In this document: positions 24,577 through 33,889 of the stretch, one piece after another
How positions within the stretch are numbered: position 1 is the first letter of the stretch
Layout: the number at the start of each line of letters is the position of its first letter
Assembly: GCA_910574455.1 (NCBI GenBank)
Contig: CAJSYZ010000002.1
Coordinates: 2,319,671-2,383,670 of the forward strand
Length of the DNA: 64,000 nucleotides
Reading direction: 5' to 3'
Source: Trichaptum fuscoviolaceum
Lineage: Eukaryota > Basidiomycota > Agaricomycetes > Hymenochaetales > Trichaptaceae
The notes under the pieces: model-generated
Told to the model about the DNA's origin: nothing
The model's database searches: none
Seen by the model: the letters and a program-made list of their open reading frames with translations, nothing else
Program-made: the position numbers and the translations under genes

Positions 24577-27500
24577 TTAGCGAATGGCGTCGGGGTACCG
24601 ACGATAGAACTTTCGGATAACGGCGGGGGCATGCTCCATGTTCGCGGCATCGATCCATTGGTCTTCCTCGGGTCCATAGCCTTTCCAGCGAACCAAATAC
24701 TGCAAAGTCCGACCTCGACCGCTTCGGCGCGAATTAAGGACTTCGGATACTTCGTATTCGATGTCGCCGTCGACATTTACGGGCTCTGGCGGTGTCTGGA
24801 CGCGACCAGGAATAGTGTCCGGTGTATACTTCGTGAGAAGCGACACATGGAACACTGGGTGAATCCGCATAGTCGCAGGCAGCTGAAGCTCGTAATTCAA
24901 GAGTCCGATCTTCCGCAAAACCGTGTAGGGTCCGAGTCTCCGCGGATTCAGCTTTCGCGTGCCCGGTATTGCGATATTCCGTGCGTCGAGCCATACCTTG
25001 TCTCCTGGTCGAATGTCCGGCGTGTCTGCATGTCCCTGGTCGTAATACCGCTTCATCCGCTCCGCTGCGACTTCGAGAGCCGCGCGAGCGTCCTCCTGAG
25101 CCTTCTGAAGCAGGTCGAGTCGGTCATCCGCTGCGGGTACCGTCGAAAGTCCGGCACTCGGTACGATGGTGAACTCGGGGTCGTATCCATACAACAGCGC
25201 GAAGGGAGACACCTTGGTAGCGGAGTGCGCTCGAGTGTTGTGCGCAAACTCCGCCATGGGCAGTAACTCCGACCAATTTTCCTGTCGGACATCGGTGAAC
25301 GCACGCAGATATTGTTCCAACTCCTGGTTCACCCGCTCGGTCTGACCGTCCGTTTGCGGGTGGAAGGATGTGATGTCGCGCCCTCGATCCCGAGTCGATG
25401 GAGTACCGCTTTCATAAACCGGGAGACAAACTGTGTACCCCGGTCCGAAATGACTTTGCGCGGTGTGCCATGGTGTTTCCAGACTTCGGACACAAACAAG
25501 TCGGCCGTCCGCGCGGAGTCAATATCCGAGGTCGTTGGTATGAAATGGGCCTGCTTGGTGAGTCGGTCTACAACCACAAAGATGGCGTCGTATTCACCGG
25601 ACTGTGGCAGCTGTGTAATGAAGTCGCACGAAATGACCTGCCACGGTCCGTCTGGTACTTCGTTGGGCTGAAGCGGACCAACCGGACGTTGCGGGATATT
25701 CTTCGTCCGCATACAAGTGTCACAGCCCGACACGTACCGCTCGACGAAGGTAGACATACCAGGCCACCAGTAGTTCCGACTCACCAGCTCGTAGGTCTTC
25801 CAACGACCCGGATGTCCGACCGGAAGCGAATCGTGGTGTAACTTGACGATATCGCGGCGGATCTCCTCGTCCTTCGGCACATAGACCTTACCCCGGTACA
25901 GCAGCAGCCCATCCTCCGTGTTCCACTCCTCCAGATCGTTCGCCAGCGCGCGCGGAGCCCCTTCCTTCACTTTCTCAATCGCCTCGACCAATTCCTCATC
26001 AAACCTCTCGGACTCCCGAATCCTCCGCAACAACTCCATATCCCCCTCTGCCCGGACCATCCCTCGTCGCATCGCCAACGTATAGAAGCGGTTCGTGTCC
26101 AGAAGGACCTTGTTCGTATTGTCCGGTCCGTCAGGACGAAGATCTTCGCGCCTGGACAAAGCATCCGGCTTTCCACCAAGTCGGCCGGGGCGGTGACGGA
26201 TCAGAAAGTCAAAACGGCTAAGGAACAAGCTCCAGCGGGCCTGGCGTCTCGTAAGGTTTCGGGCTTCCGCAAAGAAGAGCAGATTTCGGTGGTCCGACAC
26301 AATATCAATTTTGTGCGGACTTCCTTCGAGATAGTGCCGCCACTCGTCCAAGGCTCGGACGATGGCTAGCAGCTCTTTGTCGTGGATCTCGTAGTTCCTC
26401 TCCGCATCGCCCAAGGACTTCGAATAGTAGGCCACTGGGTGAATGTCACCATCTGGTCCGATCTGCGAAAGTACCGCTCCGGTCGCAAAGTCCGAAGCAT
26501 CACATTCAAGGATGAAGGGTTTCTCAAGGTCGGGCATCGCAAGGACCGGTGCCTCAGCAAACTTCTTCTTCAGACCATCGAAGGACTCTTGCTGGCGGGT
26601 AGTCCAGCGCCACTGGACATCCTTCCGCAACAATTCGGTCATGGGAACCGCCAGCTTCGAGAAGTCCTTGATAAAACGTCGGTAGAAGTTTGCAAACCCC
26701 AAGAAAGCCTGAATGTCCTTCACCTTCGCCGGAGTTGGCCAGTCGGCCACCGCTTCGACCTTCTTCGGATCCATCGAGATAATCCCAGAGCCAATGATCA
26801 TACCCAAGTACTCGATGGAGTCCTTGTGGAACTCGCACTTTTCGGGCTTACAGAACAGGTCATACTTTTCCAAACGTCGGAGTACCTCCTTAACGTGTTC
26901 CTCGTGCTCCGACTCGTTCTCCGAAAATATGCAGATGTCATCGAGGTAGATAATGACAATAACATCCAGCATATCCTTGAAGAGCTCGTTCATCATCCGC
27001 TGAAACGTAGCGGGTGCGTTCGTAAGTCCGAAAGTCATAACGGTCGGTTCGAAGTGGCCTTCCTGAGTCCGAAAAGCGGCCTTCCACTCGTCGCCTTCCT
27101 TGATGCGGATATTGTTGTATCCGGCCCGCAAGTCGAGCTTGGTGAAAACGCGGGCCTTCTTCAAGGAATCGATGAGTTCTGTGGTCAGGGGAAGCGGGTA
27201 CCGATTTTTGACGGTGATCTCATTGAGTTTTCGGTAGTCGACGACCATCCGAAGCGATCCGTCCTTCTTTTTGATGAAGAAGACCGGAGCAGCGGCGGGG
27301 GACTTCGACGGTCGGATGTAACCCTTTCGAAGGTTCTCCTCAATGAACTCCTTCAAGGCTGCACGTTCCGCCGGTGCCATCGGATAGATCTTGCTGTACA
27401 AAGGGGTCGATCCGGGCTCCAGGTCGATTGCATGGTCAAACGGCTTCCTCTCGGGCAACCGTTCGGCCTCTGACTTCGAAAACACCTTCGCAAACTCGCG

Positions 27501-28378
27501 GTACTGCGGGGGGACCATCTCCTCGAAGGACTTGTCGCCCTCCTTCACTGCCGACTTCTCCGCAATCGCCTGCGACCAGGTATACGAGGCCGCAACTTTA
27601 TGCACAAAGTCCGGATCGTCCGCCACATAGAACTGCTCCGCGTCATGGTAGATGTCCATGTACTTTTCGGAGTACCGAAATCCGGGGGGAATCTTCGCAA
27701 GGTCGTCAGACTCACTGTCCGACTCGTCTGAATCATCACCGACTTCCGCAACACAGACTCTCGCATGGGGCTGCGGTCGCGGTCGCATCTGTCGACTGTT
27801 CTTGCATCGCACTGCCCGCAACTTGCGAACGGCGCGGGGTAGCGGTTGTCCGGCTTCTACGACTCTTGCCGCTTCGACAGGGCGGCATTCGTTCGGACAT
27901 CGCGTAAAGCTGATGGTCTCGTCGTTCCAATCAATCTCCGGGTTATGGTGGTGTAGCCAATCTATCCCAATGATCAACGGATAGTCTCCGATGTTTGCCA
28001 CTGTGGCATCGACTTCTTCTTTGTGTCCACCGATCTCCAGAGTAAGTCGGACTTGGTCTGTAATCGGACCACTCTGGTTCAGCGAATCGTCGGCGTTGTA
28101 CACCTTGATCGGTCGGTCGAGAGGACGAGTACGTAGTCCGAACTTCCGCACCAACTTCTGGTTGATAATCACCGAAAATGCACCGCAGTCTAGCAGCGCT
28201 CTCATGCTCAAAATCTTTCGGCCGTCACTTATTCTCACTGGGACATGGATGAATCGACGCAAACTCTTGTGTATTAGCGAAGTACGATTGTACACAGAGG
28301 GATCGGATACATCATCATCTAACAGCGAAAATCGGTTCGGGGTCTTTGGCGGAACGACCGCGCGCCTAGACCCACTCA
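24577..28378 (-). CDS. pol: pol polyprotein: protease, RT, RNase H, integrase, chromodomain (one frameshift)
   Basis: Domain order on the minus strand follows. The protease active-site motif is LLDCGA, with Cys in place of the usual Ser/Thr after Asp. Reverse transcriptase has YLDD in IIYLDDICIFSE. RNase H starts ECDASDFATGAVL. The integrase zinc-binding part is HHDSLPVGHPG then CDTCMRTK. The integrase core has Asp in SCDFITQLP, Asp in ISDRGTQF, and Glu in the segment after the frameshift. A chromodomain (SEVLNSRRSGRGRTLQYLVR, WKGYGPEEDQW) ends the protein at 24577. There is no ATG in the pol frame at the gag junction, so pol is presumably made as Gag-Pol by -1 frameshifting at 28379-28385. 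Near 25366-25376, inside the integrase core, one base appears to be missing, and the downstream part continues in another frame. This copy is therefore probably inactive for integration, although everything else is open. Confidence 0.9.
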
Positions 28379-29656
28379 AAAACCCTGACTCTTGAGAGCA
28401 GCTGCTACCGCTTTGGCGATTTCGTCAACGGTCGGAGTGCGAGCGGCGTTCACGGTCGGAGTCTCGTCGCGGACTTCCTCGAGGGTCGCAGTCGGTGTCT
28501 TGGGAGCGGCGGCGGGTGCAGAGGCGGCGGGCGGAGCGGTGGATGACGAGGCGGCGGTCTGTGAAGCCACCTTTGATCGGACATTTGATCTCTTGCTCCG
28601 CTGCGGACAGTCTCGAGCCAGATGTCCATGCTCACCGCACTGGAAGCAAAGTCCGCGGCGCATCATCTCTTCAGTGCTCAAGCGATCGATGTCCATCGCG
28701 TCGGGGTCCCGAGTCGGTCCGCGCGAAGCGGAGTGGTGTGTCTGCGAGCGGGAGCCCCAGTTCGGACTCCAGTTGTTCTGCTTGAAGCCAGTCCGACGCG
28801 CACGCAAGTCCTCATCGTATTCGCAAAGCAGTCGGACCCACTGGTCGAAGCTCTTGGTCTCCCGGATCTCCTTGCTCGCCAGATCGTAGCGGAACTGACT
28901 GCTGAGTCCGGTCTCGAACACCAACATCTTCCCTTCCATCCCCCAGTCCACCTCCGACTCCACCAGCAACGCACGAAACTTTGCCGCATACTCCGACACC
29001 GTGTCCTTGCCCTGGCGCAGTTTCATAAGCTCCTGTCCGGCGTGGCGCTTGATGTTCGGACGTCCGAACGCGGACTGGAGGGACGCCAGGAAAAGTTCCA
29101 AGTCGGTCATGAGGGCGGGGACTTCGGTGCCCTCGAGGGCGGCGGTCGTGTGCGGACGAGCCCATTGTTCAGCGGGCCCGCGGAGTAGCGAAGCGGCCCA
29201 TAGACAGGCCATCGTCGGACTGCCTACAAACTCCTGGGGGCGCATCCGGACATAAAGTCGGACCTTCTGCGACCACTCCTCAAAGCTGATACTCTCCGCC
29301 TCCTTATCTTTCGGCGTACGCCCATAGAACGCGGGCGGGGCACCGACCTTCGGACCCTTGGGAGTGCGGGTCGCACCTTCCTGCGCATTTCGGACAAACA
29401 GGTTCATGAAGTCATGGAGGCGCTGGTTTTCGGCGGTCACCTCCTGCAGGTGTGACTGGAGAGGTCGGGTGGCATCATTGATAGCCTGGAGGACGTCTGG
29501 GGGGAGGTCTCCGCCCTGCTGGGGCGGCGGTGCGGCCTGTGGGGGAGCAGCACCCGGAGTCGGAGTCGGAGCAGCGCCTGGCGCGGGCGCTGCTTGCGCG
29601 GGGTTGATCGGGTCGGTCATATCTTCGTCGGAGTCTTCTTGTCCGAATCTTCCCAT
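28376..29656 (-). CDS. gag: gag capsid/nucleocapsid protein
   Basis: 426-codon frame starting MGRFGQEDSDEDMTDPINPA. A Pro/Ala/Gln-rich N-terminus leads into a capsid-like region (FEEWSQKVRLYVRMRPQEF, LRGPAEQWARPH, KHAGQELMKLRQG) typical of retrotransposon Gag. Near residue 340 there is one CCHC zinc knuckle, CFQCGEHGHLARDC, for RNA packaging. An Ala/Pro/Thr-rich tail follows and the frame ends ALKSQGF. The stop codon directly follows a slippery heptamer. No break is visible. Confidence 0.9.
   Translation of the reverse strand: MGRFGQEDSDEDMTDPINPAQAAPAPGAAPTPTPGAAPPQAAPPPQQGGDLPPDVLQAINDATRPLQSHLQEVTAENQRLHDFMNLFVRNAQEGATRTPKGPKVGAPPAFYGRTPKDKEAESISFEEWSQKVRLYVRMRPQEFVGSPTMACLWAASLLRGPAEQWARPHTTAALEGTEVPALMTDLELFLASLQSAFGRPNIKRHAGQELMKLRQGKDTVSEYAAKFRALLVESEVDWGMEGKMLVFETGLSSQFRYDLASKEIRETKSFDQWVRLLCEYDEDLRARRTGFKQNNWSPNWGSRSQTHHSASRGPTRDPDAMDIDRLSTEEMMRRGLCFQCGEHGHLARDCPQRSKRSNVRSKVASQTAASSSTAPPAASAPAAAPKTPTATLEEVRDETPTVNAARTPTVDEIAKAVAAALKSQGF
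28379..28385 (-). promoter_or_regulatory. -1 ribosomal frameshift site at the gag stop
   Basis: In gag frame the codons read CAG GGT TTT TGA, so G GGT TTT is an X XXY YYZ heptamer ending directly at the stop. Slipping back one base gives GGG TTT TTG AGT, which opens into pol. Confidence 0.65.
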
Positions 29657-29707
29657 TCAGAGGGATAAAAAATCGGTCGGTGCAATCGCAGGGCGTCGAA
29701 AGAACAA

Positions 29708-29718
29708 ACTTTTGGCCT
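29708..29718 (-). other. primer-binding site, self-complementary to the LTR
   Basis: In element orientation AGGCCAAAAGT lies two bases after the 5' LTR. It does not resemble the common initiator-tRNA primer site but is exactly complementary over 11 nt to ACTTTTGGCCT in the LTR (29892-29902 and 24130-24140). Confidence 0.6.
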
Positions 29719-29720
29719 AA

Positions 29721-30296
29721 TGTTACGACCTAGAGTGGTTCCTTCGCTTTCGAGACCCTGAATCGGACACGGACGACGATCGGACACTATGAGCGGTGGT
29801 TCTCACTCTGAGAAGCACTTTACAAGTCAATTAAGCTATTCTACACATCAGAGCTAAAGATAAACACATCACCTGAGAAGCACTTTACAAGAGGCCAAAA
29901 GTGGAGTGCTTCGCAGGGGGATCCGCGGTTTTGATGAACAAAGGCAAAAACTATACAGTACCAAGCCACTGGACCCTGATCCGACTAGGTCCGACCTATA
30001 CCGCTGACGTAAGTCGGAGTTCGGGGTCCCGCTCTAGTCGGGGTCCCGCATCGGTAGAGCGGAGGTTCGAGTCGGAGTGGCGGAAGAAAGAAAGGAAAGA
30101 GAATTGCTTGCAGGGCGCTTGTCCTAGCGGCCTGCAAACATACAGGCAAGTAATCTACGCAAAAAGGAAGAGAATCGGAGTCAAAGAAAGTCCGGTTTCG
30201 GACCGGACATGTCGGGGATCCGACTCGGAGTGTGATCGTAAAAGAAAATAAAAGAACAATAAAAGAAATAAAATAACCTGAGGCGGATTCCTGACA
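29721..30296 (-). repeat. LTR (5' LTR of the element)
   Basis: 576 bp, partner of 23959-24534. In element orientation U3 would be about 390 bp if transcription starts at the self-primer. A TATAG motif lies about 53 nt before that point. Confidence 0.93.
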
Positions 30297-30301
30297 ATCT
30301 G
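30297..30301. repeat. target-site duplication (right copy)
   Basis: ATCTG, matching 23954-23958 on the left side of the LTR element. Confidence 0.9.
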
Positions 30302-31075
30302 CCTCCCACCTTTGAAGACTTGCACTCCGCTTTCTTTGGCGCTAAGCAGGGAGTGCTCACCAAGTTCCTTGCTTGGGACCTCGACGTTCATCCGATCAGG
30401 AAACTACAAGGCGACGCTAGCGGAAAGGGAGATGATTAAGGTTGTGATCAAAGGCGCGTAGTTGTTCCCAATGTGACACTACGAGGTGCGCAAACTTCTT
30501 CTTTCATCGTGCTCATCTTTATACTGATATTATCTTAACCTGCAGAACACGAAGTGGAACAAATTGAGGACGATCCTCTGGAGTACGTCCTATTCGACCT
30601 TTCTTTCGTGGTGTCCTCTTGGTCCATTGGCGGGTTGACTGCGTAGGAACCACGCGGCGCCAAGCTGCGGCCGATGTCCTCCCTGTGCTCGTTGCCTCAG
30701 GTTTCGAGGCTGAGACAACCGAAGTCGTCTTGACGCTAGTAGGGAACGGACTGGAGGAGTACAACAGGAAGAAGGGCGACAAGGAGAGTTGGAAGAGGAG
30801 GGATGAGAGTGTATACCTGCTCACGGCGGTGGCAACTGTTGGCGCAACAGCTCAGGCGAGTGATGTAAATCGTTTAGGAGGAACTGTGAATAATTATGAG
30901 GATCTATAGCTAGGTGTTACAAGCACGAATGCCCTTGTGGATGTCGTGCAGTTCTTCTTGCAACACGTGTACGAGGACCTACAGGCCAATTAACAATCTG
31001 TGCATCCAATTCTCCAGGTTGATGCGAATTGCTTTTTGTATTCATTCCGAAATCAGGTGTGTAATTATAACATAA
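30302..31075 (+). pseudogene. CSE1 fragment, right part
   Basis: Continues the CSE1 match after the LTR insertion: LPPTFEDLHSAFFGAKQGVL, TKFLAWDLDVH, then after a gap NVTLR. A sequence with intron signals follows (GTGCGC near 30,486 to CTGCAG near 30,546), then EHEVEQIEDDPLEYV, TRRQAAADVL, SGFEAETTEVV, GLEEYNRKKGD, YLLTAVATVGAT, TSTNALVDVVQFF and VHPILQVDANCFLYSFRNQ. Stops and frame changes occur at about 30,440, 30,650 and 30,990. The intron-like segment lies at a plausible exon boundary, so the fragment was probably copied from DNA rather than from spliced mRNA. Confidence 0.8.
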
Positions 31076-31141
31076 TAGAATTTTGTACGTACAGATGTAA
31101 AGAAGAAAAAATGTTTTTTTTTTCTCTAACAATAATCTTAC

Positions 31142-31199
31142 ACCCATCCACGGGTAGTGGGCTCTGCTGTGAGGAACTCGCAGCCACTAACTGCTTGTT
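31142..31199 (+). repeat. right-end repeat R2, copy a
   Basis: ACCC, six bases, then GGGTAGTGGG (31152-31161). A hairpin follows: GCTGTGAG (31166-31173), GAA, CTCGCAGC (31177-31184). It ends TAACTGCTTGTT. Closely matches 32911-32968; both copies are preceded by a T-rich run and a TAACA block. Confidence 0.7.
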
Positions 31200-31212
31200 A
31201 GTTAATAATGAA

Positions 31213-31258
31213 ATTCCCGCTACCCCTTGGGTAGCTGGGTATTCTTAGGGTATGCAAC
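31213..31258 (+). repeat. left-end repeat R1, copy b
   Basis: 46 bp identical to 22684-22729, located 14 bp after R2a, so module 2 begins almost where module 1 ends. Confidence 0.75.
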
Positions 31259-31511
31259 TGTCTGTTTTTACCGCCAAAACTCATTTGATCACGTGAAATT
31301 GCTTTATTTGGGGGGTCCTTGGATATATATGGGCAGATTTCGATATATAAGTCTTTTTTGCTCACATGACAATGACAAAGATGTGTAACTTATGTAAAAA
31401 AATGTCTCGGGTGTTCCCGAGACACCGCAGCTCAGTCCTCATCGTCGCCAACGGCTAACGTGTGTCCGCTTTCTTTGTCTTTCTTCTTCTTTCTTTTACG
31501 TCGGACTCACA

Positions 31512-31675
31512 CTTTGGGCTCTTTTAGTGGCGACGCGCCCTCTTTGATCTGAACGGCAAATGGTTCGACATCATCCTCAGCAACTGCAATAATTTCTGTG
31601 GGGGATGTGGACTGGTATTGGGCGACAGGATTGTAGATACTCGCAGTGAATGGCGTGTAAGTGAAATATGGTGGC
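31512..31675 (-). pseudogene. unrecognised coding-like fragment
   Basis: Minus-strand open frame PPYFTYTPFTASIYNPVAQY to VQIKEGASPLKEPKV then stop. It has coding-like composition but no start, and no family was recognised. Possibly a captured C-terminal exon. Confidence 0.3.
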
Positions 31676-31723
31676 CTTTTCTCAACGAATAAAGACTCTC
31701 AGCCTTCATTAGACACTCACAAA

Positions 31724-32130
31724 TGACGAAGGGAGACGTTCCGTCGCGTGTCAGTGCTGTCATGGATCCTCTCCGATGGAATTGCACAGCTCAACACTGC
31801 CATCAGCTTCCGCGATGGTGGGTCGGGCTTAGCCCGCAAGCTACAGGATGCTGTTTCCCTGGACAAGCCGCGTCGCGCTCAGAGCGAAACCTAACGCAGG
31901 CCTTCCGTGACATCTTGACCTGGTGTGATTAGTTCTCGCTCCCAAAGACGATCAGCGACCGATTTCGCCCTGTTGCCGGGAGGTCATGATAAGAACTCAG
32001 CTGCCAGCCCGTTGCTAGCCACAGGTGCCGAGGACCTCTTGGTCCGCTACTGCAGCCACTTGGATCTTCCTCTCAATTTCCAGGCCATCTGTGGTGATGT
32101 AATCAGGCATAGCTTCATCTCTGCATCTGC
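31724..32130 (+). pseudogene. TFIIB (SUA7) fragment, N-terminal and first cyclin-fold part
   Basis: Broken copy of transcription factor IIB, which bridges TBP and RNA polymerase II. In different frames one reads DVPSRVSAVMDPL, then GIAQLNTAISFRDGGSGLAR and KLQDAVSLDKPRRAQSE, then SERNLTQAFRDI. After a small change come FSLPKTISD and EDLLVRYCSHLDLPLNFQAI with CGDVIR. These match the conserved TFIIB segments between the zinc ribbon and the cyclin repeats, in order. Frame changes and a stop after TWCD make it non-functional. The zinc ribbon itself was not seen. Confidence 0.75.
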
Positions 32131-32268
32131 TGTGAGTACTTGCATTCTCGCTCAAAAATGCATTGTTAATCCTGCATGTCAGCCTACACCTGCTTTCCAT
32201 TTACCAACAATGTCGTCTGTGACAAGTGCACATACACCTGCGGTTTTGTCATCCTTCGACCGAGATTA

Positions 32269-32715
32269 TTACATCTCTAGCGTGTAGCTGGGCGCTCTCA
32301 ACGCCATCTCGCGCACACTGTCTGCCCAGGTGTCCATGGGTCGACATTGTGAACGGGCCGTACGGGTAGGGCAGCATCGACACACTAGGCATGGCGCCGC
32401 TGAACCCGAGAGGCGGTAACACAACGGCGTGGCATGGCTGGATGGCGCGGGGGTGGATGCTCTTCCCAGCTCCTCTCTTTGGTTTGCTCGTCTTACACCG
32501 CACCTCGTAGCCTCGTAGGTGTAGTGCGGGCAGCCGTGCTTGGGGAGGGGGCAGTCGTTGGGCAGGACGGCGGTGGGGGCGTAGCTGTAACGTGCGCCGG
32601 AGTGGGTTGGGTTTGTCTGGGTGAGTGAATGCGTGGGCGGGAAGTGGACCTGCGGCTGCTCAGGCAGGTGTGGCAGTACAGGCGCTGAGACCTGTTGGCC
32701 CGCTACTACAACCAC
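32269..32715 (-). pseudogene. proline-rich coding-like fragment, unrecognised
   Basis: Minus-strand open frame of about 148 codons with PQVHFPPTHSLTQTNPTHSG and a second frame with MPSVSMLPYPYGPFTMS. It lies between the two TFIIB pieces. It may be another captured gene piece or chance; no function is assigned. Confidence 0.25.
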
Positions 32716-32873
32716 TTCTATCTACCATCCAATTTCCAGGCCATCTGTGGTAATGTGATCAGACTTACCCATGGACAATGGTCATTGTCCTGTTGGCGCC
32801 ATCTACTTTACATGTCATCTTCTCGGGCAGCCAAAGTCTGCGAAGCAGATCAGTGAAGTGGCAGGTGCATCTC
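32684..32873 (+). pseudogene. TFIIB fragment, second copy and cyclin-fold part
   Basis: Repeats the segment DLLARYYNHFYLPSNFQAIC with GNVIR, a diverged copy of 32,030-32,110. It then continues into CPVGAIYFTCHLLGQPKSAK and QISEVAGA, the next conserved part of TFIIB. The frame breaks between the two parts. Confidence 0.75.
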
Positions 32874-32910
32874 TATTACATTTTTTCTTTTTCTTTCTGT
32901 AACACTTTAA

Positions 32911-32968
32911 ACCCATCTCTGGGTAGCGGGCTCTGCTGTGAGGAACTCACAGCCTATAACTGCTTGTT
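32911..32968 (+). repeat. right-end repeat R2, copy b
   Basis: ACCCATCTCTGGGTAGCGGG, then CTCT, then the perfect hairpin GCTGTGAG-GAA-CTCACAGC, ending TATAACTGCTTGTT. Partner of 31142-31199. Confidence 0.75.
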
Positions 32969-33163
32969 CCCGAGACCGTTAGGTTGAGGGTTATGAACTG
33001 CTAAATGCAACGCTGGTTTCAGTGTAAACTTGAAATTGCACGTGATTTTTCTCACGCTTTTCAGTTTTCGCTTCATCTTTTTCCCTCAGGCTCAGGCTGT
33101 ATAGACCTTTGGTGTTCATTCAACTGACCAATCCGTGCAAAATCGTCTGACGGAGTGGAATCC

Positions 33164-33850
33164 TTAAGTGATGGCGAATCGCAAGACATTTGTATTCATG
33201 GTGATCAACGCACTCGACGTAGACACCATTCGTATCGACAACAGCACAAAGGTCGCATTGGACGCACTGACAGAATGGACCACAGCTGCACTCTCATTCG
33301 CTGCAAGTGTCAATAAGAACAACTCTGCCGGCGAAGTCACCGGTGGCAATACCTTTTGAGCTTTGCGTCTTGGGTGAGGTCGTACACCGACGATGTCGCC
33401 GCCCCCTGATCCTTGAAGCCGGAGTTCACTGGTCTGCATCTGTGCTTGTTCAGTGGTGCCGACTTCGCTTTTTGATCCCTTCGCGCGATGAGCCCTTCGG
33501 TTTAGTCGCTGTTGCGTTCCGACGCAAAGGTGCCTTTAGTGTTTGTGCTCGTCTTCGTGGTCTCGGTCTCATGCCTGGATGGGTAAGTTCATATTCTCTG
33601 TCTGTAATCTGCAATCTGACTTTGGTCACAGTGGTTCCCTGTTGAATCGAGTTCAACAGCACACATTTTGTCCCAGCTGATGAAGACAATTAAAATTGCG
33701 CTTAAGTCTATAGAAGACGAGGGTGCTATCTTGCGTGCTCGATTGGCTGTCCAGCGTTTCCCAGTTGTTGAATGGCGTCCGCGCATGGAAGATTTCCACA
33801 AGCGCAGTATTATTACTAGCCAACAGATCGCTGGCTCTCTAGCACGGAGG
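33164..33850 (+). pseudogene. alpha-1,3-glucan synthase fragments
   Basis: Two separated parts of Ags/Mok-type cell-wall alpha-glucan synthase. The first (33,172-33,430) reads [48 protein letters not shown], then GRTPTMSPP after a frame change and stop; it belongs to the amylase-like domain. The second (33,490-33,850) reads [20 protein letters not shown] and [12 protein letters not shown], then a sequence with clean intron borders (33,583-33,631), then [36 protein letters not shown] and EDFHKRSI from the synthase domain. The large region between the two parts is missing. Retention of the intron points to DNA-level copying. Confidence 0.75.
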
Positions 33851-33889
33851 CCTTCGGATGGTGAAGCTAAGCATGCGCCTGGCGTAGCG

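Larger units (their letters stand above)
23959..30296 (-). mobile_element. Ty3/Gypsy LTR retrotransposon (chromovirus), nearly intact
   Basis: Complete element of 6,338 bp with 576-bp LTRs at both ends, gag and pol on the minus strand, a polypurine tract and a primer site. LTRs begin TGTTACG and end CTGACA in plus orientation. The 5-bp target duplication ATCTG is exact (23954-23958 and 30297-30301). Removing the element and one ATCTG restores an uninterrupted CSE1-like segment. No LTR difference was noticed by eye, and the two copies have equal length and identical long open frames, so insertion is recent. The chromodomain at the end of integrase assigns it to the chromoviruses. One frameshift in the integrase region would disable this copy. 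Confidence 0.93.
22685..31198 (+). mobile_element. module 1: candidate Helentron-like element carrying CSE1 fragments
   Basis: Bounded on the left by R1a and on the right by R2a. The left end has CCCGCTACCC; the right end has its imperfect inverse GGGTAGTGGG (31152-31161), followed by a short hairpin and TAACTGCTTGTT. Asymmetric inverted ends with a hairpin on the right only are typical of Helitron2/Helentron elements. The cargo is a broken CSE1 segment. No replicase/helicase frame was seen, so it would be non-autonomous. A MITE-like insert (22,933-23,276) and the LTR element (23,959-30,296) interrupt it; without the LTR element it is about 2.2 kb. Exact termini and class are inference. Confidence 0.45.
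31214..32967 (+). mobile_element. module 2: candidate Helentron-like element carrying TFIIB fragments
   Basis: About 1.75 kb between R1b and R2b. Left CCCGCTACCC (31216-31225) is the perfect inverse of right GGGTAGCGGG (32921-32930). The right end then has a perfect hairpin: GCTGTGAG (32935-32942), GAA, CTCACAGC (32946-32953). The first 230 bp resemble the start of module 1. Cargo: two pieces of TFIIB on the plus strand with unrelated minus-strand coding-like sequence around and between them. No transposition protein is encoded. Class and exact ends are inference. Confidence 0.45.

Noticed and set aside
26382..27473. 363-codon open frame on the plus strand
   Set aside because: It is the antisense shadow of the reverse transcriptase/protease region of pol, which has all family motifs on the minus strand.
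23959..30296. The LTR element as the source of the CSE1 and TFIIB fragments
   Set aside because: It is inserted within the CSE1 fragment with its own target duplication, so it came later, and the fragments keep intron-like sequence.
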